48,888 nucleotides of DNA from an uncultured Desulfobacterales bacterium. GTDB lineage: Bacteria > Desulfobacterota > Desulfobacteria > Desulfobacterales > JAHEIW01. The DNA lies in contig CAMYLV010000019.1 in NCBI GenBank assembly GCA_947259495.1, positions 1 through 48,888 on the forward strand. Direction: 5' to 3'. The position numbers were made by a program, and so were the translations under genes. How positions within the stretch are numbered: the first letter of the stretch is position 1; every line of letters begins with the position of its first letter. The notes beneath the pieces are model-generated. The model did not search any database and was not told the origin of the DNA. It was given only the letters and a program-made list of their open reading frames with translations. Of this stretch, positions 43,302 through 48,888 are shown one piece after another.

Positions 43302-45872
43302 ATGGCTTCTTTATTGAGCCGGGATGAGGCCCAACTTCCCGATGCCATGGCGGCTAGTTACCAGAAGCACCTGGTTAACGTATGCATGCTGATCGGTATC
43401 CCCGTCCTGGGTTGTTTTATGATCTATGATTTTATCACTGGGCGATACCTTGTCGGCCTTGTCCTTATATTGATGTTTTTGATTCTTCTCAGTCTTTTCA
43501 TGATCACCAAAAAACCCGACTATAATGCAAAAGACGCTCAAATCTTTAAATATTTTATCACCGCTTTTTTCATCCTGTTCGGCTTGTTATTAGTCTACAC
43601 AATCGGCGTTGAAGGCAATATCAGCCGAATGCCGTGGGCGTTTCTTTTCGCGGTATTGATATTCTTTGCCCTGGGAGCAATAAAAGGCATTATTGGGTCT
43701 TCGGTTTTATATCTTAGCCTTTTACTTTTTGAATTGAATCCCACCCCTGAAAATCTGCCATTCCAGGGGCTAAAGATTGGATTTTATATTGCATTTCCGA
43801 TGGTCATCGTGGCTGCTTTCTTTTTCGCACGCCTGAAGAAAAAATATCAGCTGCAGCTCATCGAGAATCAGCAATCGCTGAAAGAATCTGAAAATCTCTA
43901 CCGCCGGGCGTTTAAACAGCTTAACGATCAAAGCAAAGAACGACAGCGGGCGGAAAATGAGTTTCATCAAATTGAAAACCGCTTTCGCGAAATGGCAGAT
44001 AACATCCGGGAGGTTTTCTGGCTGTTTGATTGGCATAAACAAAAAGTGATCTATGTCAGCCCCGCTTATGAGATTATCTGGAGTCGCTCGGTTGAGGATC
44101 TTTACAATCGATATGAAGAGTGGGCCGAAAGCATTTACCCGGATGACGTGGAATATGCCAGTGAAAGCTTCCAGGCAATTGCCCAAACCGGTGGCGGTGA
44201 AACCAGAGAGTACCGCATCGTGCAGCCGGACGGCTCTGTACGCTGGATATCGGACAGAGGGTTTACCATTAAAGATGAGAACGGACAGGTCGTTCGCATT
44301 GCCGGAATCGCTGAAGACATTACCGATCGCAAGCGGGCGGAGATGGCCCTGCGCGAAAGCGAAGAACGATTCAGAGAGCTGGCTGAAATGATGCCGGAAA
44401 CCATTTATGAGATGACTTTAGACGGCATTCTGACCTATGTGAATCGCAACGCCTACAACTATTTCGGATATACCCGCACCGACTTTAAAAATGGCTTGAG
44501 CAGCCTGGACATGTTGATCCCCAAAGACCGCGAACGGGCCGCCCTTAATATTGCCAAGATAGTGGAGGGGGAAAAAACCGGCATCAATGAATATACGGCC
44601 CTGCGCAAAGATGGTTCTACCTTCCCGGTAATGGTCCATTCAGCGCCTATTTATAAAGAAGGCCGGCCTGTTGGTATAAGAGGTTTTATCATCGATATTA
44701 CCGCCCGCAAAAAGGCCGAGGAAGAGCACCGGAAACTGGAGGTTCAGTTTCAGCAGGCCCAGCGCTTTGAGGCTCTGGGTACCCTCGCAGGTGGTATTGC
44801 CCATGATTTTAACAACCTTCTGATGAATATTCAGGGAAATACGTCTTTGATGCTCTGTGAAATCGATAACACCCATCCAAATTTCAAACCACTAAAAAAT
44901 ATTCAAAAGCAGGTAAAAAGCGGTGCCCAGCTCACCCGGCAAATGCTGGGTTACGCCCGCAAAGGAAAATTCAATGTCAAGCCGATTGAATTAAACCAGG
45001 TTCTGGATGAAAGCGCCGAAACCTTCGGACGAACCCGCAAGGAAATAAGCATTCAGCGGGATTTTGAAGACGATCTGTTTCCCATTGAAGCTGATCGGGG
45101 GCAAATTGAACAGGTGCTGCTAAATCTGTATGTTAATGCCGCTGATGCAATGCCCGGCGGCGGCAATCTTTATCTAAAAACAAAAAATGTGAGCTATTTG
45201 AACATCAAAAGCAACCAGTATAATCCCCGGCCGGGCAATTATGTGGAATTAACCATCAGCGACAGCGGTATCGGCATGGATAGACCGACCCTGGAACACA
45301 TTTTTGATCCATTTTTTACCACCAAGGAAATGGGCCGGGGTACCGGCCTGGGATTGGCCTCGGTTTACGGAATTATCAAAAGCCATAATGGCTATATCGA
45401 TGTTGAGTCTGGAAAAGGTCAAGGGACAACTTTCACCATTTTTTTCCCCGCTACCCGAAAAGCGCTTGAAGACCCGGCTGAAGCGGCCGAAGAACTCATT
45501 CGGGGCAGCGGAACGCTGCTGGTCGTTGATGATGAGGATCTGGTGCTGGATGTGGCTGCCAACATGCTTGAAAAACTGGGGTATACCGCGCTGACGGCCC
45601 AAAACGGTACCGCGGCGGTAGACATCTTTGAAGCCCACAAAGATGAGATCAAAATGGTCGTTCTGGATATTATTATGCCGGGCATGGGTGGCGGTGAAGT
45701 CTATGATAAAATCAAAACTATAAATCCGGATGTAAAAGTCCTGCTAGCAAGCGGATACAGCGTGGATGGACAGGCCATTGAATTGTTGGAGCGCGGCTGC
45801 AACGGCTTTATGCAAAAGCCCTTCACAATGGAGGAGTTATCGGGGAAGGTTGAACAAATTCTAAGAAAATAA
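43302..45872 (+). CDS. Hybrid sensor histidine kinase with multi-helix membrane domain
   Basis: 856 residues from the ATG at 43302. About five to six membrane helices in the first 190 residues form an integral sensor domain. A coiled coil (about 190-235) links to two PAS domains (about 230-360 and 365-485). The kinase core has His501 in [20 protein letters not shown], the N box, and G2 ([15 protein letters not shown]). A receiver domain has Asp789 in [12 protein letters not shown]. It resembles the kinase at 38537 in layout but has a different membrane part, so they are likely paralogues with distinct inputs. No output domain and no adjacent response regulator. Confidence 0.92.
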   Translation: MASLLSRDEAQLPDAMAASYQKHLVNVCMLIGIPVLGCFMIYDFITGRYLVGLVLILMFLILLSLFMITKKPDYNAKDAQIFKYFITAFFILFGLLLVYTIGVEGNISRMPWAFLFAVLIFFALGAIKGIIGSSVLYLSLLLFELNPTPENLPFQGLKIGFYIAFPMVIVAAFFFARLKKKYQLQLIENQQSLKESENLYRRAFKQLNDQSKERQRAENEFHQIENRFREMADNIREVFWLFDWHKQKVIYVSPAYEIIWSRSVEDLYNRYEEWAESIYPDDVEYASESFQAIAQTGGGETREYRIVQPDGSVRWISDRGFTIKDENGQVVRIAGIAEDITDRKRAEMALRESEERFRELAEMMPETIYEMTLDGILTYVNRNAYNYFGYTRTDFKNGLSSLDMLIPKDRERAALNIAKIVEGEKTGINEYTALRKDGSTFPVMVHSAPIYKEGRPVGIRGFIIDITARKKAEEEHRKLEVQFQQAQRFEALGTLAGGIAHDFNNLLMNIQGNTSLMLCEIDNTHPNFKPLKNIQKQVKSGAQLTRQMLGYARKGKFNVKPIELNQVLDESAETFGRTRKEISIQRDFEDDLFPIEADRGQIEQVLLNLYVNAADAMPGGGNLYLKTKNVSYLNIKSNQYNPRPGNYVELTISDSGIGMDRPTLEHIFDPFFTTKEMGRGTGLGLASVYGIIKSHNGYIDVESGKGQGTTFTIFFPATRKALEDPAEAAEELIRGSGTLLVVDDEDLVLDVAANMLEKLGYTALTAQNGTAAVDIFEAHKDEIKMVVLDIIMPGMGGGEVYDKIKTINPDVKVLLASGYSVDGQAIELLERGCNGFMQKPFTMEELSGKVEQILRK

Positions 45873-45874
45873 AA

Positions 45875-45921
45875 ACGGGTTTCAAAATCTAATATTTTGA
45901 ATCCCGTATTTTATAAATTTT
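45875..45921 (+). terminator. Terminator of the hybrid kinase gene
   Basis: Hairpin ACGGGTTTCAAAAT / ATTTTGAATCCCGT (one T-T mismatch, 5-base loop, 45875-45907), followed by an AT-rich tract with ATTTTATAAATTTTATTT. It begins within 3 bases of the stop codon. Confidence 0.8.
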
Positions 45922-46126
45922 ATTTATCCCTCCTTTGCTTACCTAATAATGACACCTCTAATTTCAGTGTTGGAATCAAGTTTAATGCTATTTAACCGAT
46001 ATTCGATTTGATGCTTAAAAATAATGGCAATTCGTAACTTTTTAACATTTTGGAACGCATTTGCATTAAAATTCAATAATTTTTCCGCTACCCCTCAAAA
46101 TAACATTTAAATTTAAGGTGTAACTA

Positions 46127-46888
46127 TTGGATAATATGAACGCTATCATTGTCAGTGATCTGCACATCGGCTCGCGTTATTTTTTATACGAAAACTTTAC
46201 TCAATTTTTTGAAAATATCCCCCAAGATCATGAATTTATTTTAAACGGAGATATCATTGACAACCCTTATGCGAAAATGAAGTCGGCCGACCGGCAGATA
46301 CTGGACCGCTTTGGAGAAATGTCCCTCCGGCAAAAGGTCGTCTGGGTACGCGGAAATCACGATAACGGGTATGTCCCCGATAATTTAGCAAAAATACAGA
46401 TAAAACAGCACTACGCCTTACAAAAAAGGCTGTTCATTACCCATGGTGATTTTTTTGACGAGGTCATGCCCCGGAGTCGAATTTTTATTAAGACCTTTAA
46501 CATGCTGCATAATTTCAGGATTAAGCTGGGCGCTCGCCCGGTCCATGTTGCCCAATACGCCAAAAAATGGAAGCGATTCTACACCTATCTGCGTAAAAAT
46601 GTGATGTTAAATGCCGTCAATTATGCCAGCAAAAACGGATTCAAAGCCGTGACCTGCGGCCATACCCATTATGCCGAAGAACAATTTATAAACAGTATCA
46701 AATACTTAAACACCGGTTCCTGGACCGAGCAGCCGACATATTGCGTGCAGGTGACCGCTAATGAAATAAGGCTGAAAAAAACATCGGATTTCGCAGAATC
46801 GCTAAAATCATCAGAGACTGCCACCGTCCATGTGTCATCTGCACACCATCAGAACTCCACCCAAGCAGTTTCCATCATCACTAAATAA
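46127..46888 (+). CDS. Calcineurin-like metallophosphoesterase
   Basis: A 253-residue enzyme. All five metal-binding blocks are visible: SDLHIGS, NGDIIDN, RGNHDNG, THGDFFD and GHTHYAE. The layout resembles UDP-2,3-diacylglucosamine hydrolases (LpxH-like), which would place it in lipid A synthesis, but other phosphoesterases share this pattern. The start is probably TTG at 46127, since AAGGTG lies 6 bases before it; the ATG at 46136 would leave 15 bases. The last 40 residues are low-complexity and polar. The amidase gene begins 85 bases after its stop. Confidence 0.82.
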   Translation: MDNMNAIIVSDLHIGSRYFLYENFTQFFENIPQDHEFILNGDIIDNPYAKMKSADRQILDRFGEMSLRQKVVWVRGNHDNGYVPDNLAKIQIKQHYALQKRLFITHGDFFDEVMPRSRIFIKTFNMLHNFRIKLGARPVHVAQYAKKWKRFYTYLRKNVMLNAVNYASKNGFKAVTCGHTHYAEEQFINSIKYLNTGSWTEQPTYCVQVTANEIRLKKTSDFAESLKSSETATVHVSSAHHQNSTQAVSIITK

Positions 46889-46973
46889 TCTTGATTCAGG
46901 TTTTGTCTTGATCCACCAAATAGCATCAGCTAATGATAGACCAAAATCCAGAAGAATTTTGCAGGAGGTAATT

Positions 46974-48470
46974 ATGGGGGGATTTAAAGAGTATGATCAA
47001 TACGACGGCCGCGGGCTGGCGGAGTTGATAAATACAAGAAAAATTTCAGCGGCTGAAATCTGCGAAGAAGCCATCTCCCGAATCGAACGCGTCAACCCCG
47101 ATGTGAATGCCGTCATCACCCCTATGTATGACCTGGCCCGTAAAGCGGTTCAGGAGGCCCTTCCCAAGGGTCCCTTTTGCGGTGTGCCTTTCCTGTTAAA
47201 GGATTTGTTAGGAGAATTTGCCGGCGTTCCCCAGACCATGGGATCCAGAGCATGTAAAAATTACATTCCGGCCCAAGACAGTGAGCTGGTAAAACGCTAC
47301 AAGCGAGCCGGTCTGGTGATTCTGGGAAAGACCAATGTTCCGGAATTCGGATTGGTGGCCTTCACGGAACCTGAATTGCACGGGCCGACCCGCAATCCCT
47401 GGAATCCGGACCATACGCCGGGAGGTTCAAGCGGCGGGTCCGCCGCCGCGGTTGCCGGCGGCATGGTGCCACTGGCCTCGGCCAATGACGGTGCCGGATC
47501 GATTCGTATTCCGGCTTCCTGCTGCGGGCTGTTTGGTTTGAAAGTCTCCCGGGGCCGCACGCCCAACGGCCCGCCCCACGGTCGCAACTGGCAAGGCGCT
47601 ATTGTTGAACATGTTATCAGCCGATCCGTGCGGGACAGCGCCGCCATTCTGGATGCCACCCACGGCGTCGATGCCGGTGCCCCATATGTCATCCCGCCAC
47701 CCCAACGACCTTACATGGAGGAAATCGAACAGCGCTCCGGCCGTCTCAGAATTGCATTTAATACCCGGTCACCCATCGATACAAGCGTTCATCCGGAATG
47801 CATCCGCGCGGTAGAACAAACCGTTGGGCTATTGGAAGAATTGGGCCACGATGTGGAAGAAGCGCGCCCGGACGTTAACGGCCAGGCCCTAGCCAAGGGC
47901 CTGATTGTCCTGTACGCCGGTGAAGTTGCCGCTCTGATGGACGATCTGAAATTAATTCTGGGGAGAAAAGCAAAACGGTCCGACGTGGAAGCCATCACCT
48001 GGACTCTGGCCTTACTGGGTCGCGCCTATGCTGCCGGCCATTTCGTAAAAGCAAAGCGCGAATGGGAACTGGCAGCCAGAATTATGAGCCGCTTTCATGA
48101 GACCTATGATCTTTACCTGACCCCCACAATGGCCTACCCACCGGTTAAAATCGGCGAACTGGCGCCCAAACCCATTGAGCGTGCATTGCTGAAAGTGATC
48201 AATACCCTGGGATCGGGCCGCTTGCTGATCGCCTCGGGCGTGATCGACAAACTGGCCGTGGAAAACCTGGCAAAAACCCCGTTTACCCCGCTGGCCAATT
48301 TCACCGGCCAGCCAGCCATGTCCGTGCCGCTTTACTGGACCTCGGATGGACTGCCCTGCGGCGTGCAATTTATGGGTCGCCATGCAGATGAAGCCTCCCT
48401 GCTGCAGCTGTCCGCGCAGTTGGAGGAAGCGCAACCCTGGTTTGATAAACGCCCTCCGATATGCGCATAA
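46974..48470 (+). CDS. Amidase signature family enzyme
   Basis: A 498-residue amidase. The Ser-cisSer-Lys triad is identifiable: Lys76 (FLLKDL), Ser153 (GGSSGGSAAAVAGG) and nucleophile Ser176 (DGAGSIRIPAS). It cleaves C-N bonds in amides; members include glutamyl-tRNA amidotransferase A, fatty-acid amide hydrolase and 6-aminohexanoate cyclic dimer hydrolase. No GatB or GatC neighbour is present, so a free-standing amidase is likelier than GatA. The ATG at 46974 follows GCAGGAGGT by 6 bases; the long upstream extension overlapping the phosphoesterase gene is spurious. Confidence 0.9.
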   Translation: MGGFKEYDQYDGRGLAELINTRKISAAEICEEAISRIERVNPDVNAVITPMYDLARKAVQEALPKGPFCGVPFLLKDLLGEFAGVPQTMGSRACKNYIPAQDSELVKRYKRAGLVILGKTNVPEFGLVAFTEPELHGPTRNPWNPDHTPGGSSGGSAAAVAGGMVPLASANDGAGSIRIPASCCGLFGLKVSRGRTPNGPPHGRNWQGAIVEHVISRSVRDSAAILDATHGVDAGAPYVIPPPQRPYMEEIEQRSGRLRIAFNTRSPIDTSVHPECIRAVEQTVGLLEELGHDVEEARPDVNGQALAKGLIVLYAGEVAALMDDLKLILGRKAKRSDVEAITWTLALLGRAYAAGHFVKAKREWELAARIMSRFHETYDLYLTPTMAYPPVKIGELAPKPIERALLKVINTLGSGRLLIASGVIDKLAVENLAKTPFTPLANFTGQPAMSVPLYWTSDGLPCGVQFMGRHADEASLLQLSAQLEEAQPWFDKRPPICA

Positions 48471-48499
48471 GATTTGACAGCCGGGCGTATGTTTGCAGC

Positions 48500-48524
48500 A
48501 GGGACTTTATAACGGTCCCTCTTT
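48500..48524. terminator. Weak hairpin between converging genes
   Basis: AGGGAC (48500-48505) pairs with GTCCCT (48515-48520) around a 9-base loop, followed by CTTTC. It lies between the stop codons of the amidase and the DsbA-like gene. The stem is short, so termination is only possible. Confidence 0.3.
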
Positions 48525-48575
48525 CAAAACTTTATACCTCAAATCGTGACTCGGCATGCCCCATTAAGGCTGTAT

Positions 48576-48888
48576 TTATGAAGACGGTTTGGTGGCCGTC
48601 TTGCCAAGCTTTTCAAGCTGTTTGTCGATGACCTCCTGAAATCCTTTGAGGCTGCGATCTCGCAACCGTCTGCCGTTGATAAATACGGTGGGCGTGCCTC
48701 GGACCCCGGCCCGGCGTCCATCTGAAAGATCCTGTCGCACCTTTCCTTGAATGGCAGGATCTTTCTTCATTTTTTCATATTCTTCTTGGTTCAGGCCGAC
48801 GGCCAGGGCAATATCTTGAATTTTCTGGTCATTGATCCGATTATAATTTTCAAATAGCAGGTCGTGAAACTCCCAGAATTTTCCCTGG
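48576..48888 (-). CDS. DsbA-family thiol oxidoreductase (5' end beyond window)
   Basis: C-terminal 103 residues of a DsbA-like protein. The frame is open to the window edge and starts QGKFWEFHDLLFENYNRIND, typical of the helical insert that follows the active site. The cis-proline loop GVRGTPTVFINGRRL is present. The CxxC active site would lie just outside the window and was not seen. Such proteins oxidise or isomerise disulfides in the periplasm or act as thioredoxin-like partners. It converges with the amidase gene. Confidence 0.88.
   Translation of the reverse strand, partial: QGKFWEFHDLLFENYNRINDQKIQDIALAVGLNQEEYEKMKKDPAIQGKVRQDLSDGRRAGVRGTPTVFINGRRLRDRSLKGFQEVIDKQLEKLGKTATKPSS

Noticed and set aside
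1-48888. tRNA, rRNA, tmRNA, CRISPR arrays, integrases or replication origins
   Set aside because: Looked for characteristic motifs (GTTCRANNC arms, evenly spaced direct repeats, transposase or integrase motifs); none was found.

Overview
The window reads like a chromosome segment of a Gram-negative, probably marine or sediment-dwelling Desulfobacterota (Deltaproteobacteria) relative. This is inferred from moderate GC, hybrid PAS histidine kinases, a sigma-54 activator, MJ0042-type zinc ribbons, an ArsM arsenic operon, RND efflux and a DUF2860-type outer-membrane protein. No rRNA, tRNA, CRISPR array, integrase or complete insertion sequence was seen.

Layout. 1-7.9 kb: an oligopeptide/dipeptide-type ABC importer (permease cut by the window edge, second permease, two ATPases), two opine-dehydrogenase-family proteins, a universal stress protein and an enolase-superfamily epimerase-like enzyme. 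Between them lie two short gene fossils (permease and USP remnants), so the locus looks like a duplicated and partly decayed unit. 8.2-10.7 kb: a small membrane protein, an arsenic cluster (ArsR, ArsM, a Cys-containing carboxymuconolactone decarboxylase-like protein) and, on the other strand, a 4-oxalocrotonate tautomerase and a small membrane protein. 11-16.2 kb: a possible PilZ-like protein, a PAS-PAS-SpoIIE phosphatase, a NemR/AcuR-like TetR regulator with visible operators, and two membrane proteins. 16.7-22.3 kb: polar amino-acid (or opine) uptake, with two HisJ-type binding proteins, an AstE/AspA-type metallo-deacylase, two permeases and an ATPase. 22.8-29 kb: KhpA, an RND pump with its periplasmic adaptor, a tiny membrane peptide and a Spy-like periplasmic protein. 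29.3-33.8 kb: a BaeSR-type two-component pair, a DUF2860-like outer-membrane protein, an FlK-like hot-dog thioesterase and an NTF2-like secreted protein. 34.4-45.9 kb: a 1219-residue triple zinc-ribbon membrane protein of unknown role, two hybrid histidine kinases and a GAF-AAA-Fis sigma-54 activator. 46.1-48.9 kb: a metallophosphoesterase, an amidase and a partial DsbA-like protein.

The most striking non-coding feature is a family of about 103-bp double-hairpin repeats at six places (3.4, 7.9, 10.8, 14.2, 28.2 and 38.4 kb). The 14.2 kb locus holds two copies, one inserted cleanly into the middle of the other, so the family has been mobile and resembles a non-autonomous MITE. Other structured DNA includes a three-way-junction inverted repeat at 42.96-43.06 kb, hairpin clusters at 17.7 and 34.2 kb, and a hairpin leader at 23.3 kb.

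How the genes may work together. The first 8 kb plus the 16.7-22.3 kb block suggest uptake and processing of amino-acid conjugates: opines, N-carboxyalkyl amino acids, dipeptides or acylated amino acids. The arsenic cluster senses and methylates arsenite. The RND pump, Spy-like protein and BaeSR pair resemble an envelope-stress/efflux module. These pathway links are inference from family and context.
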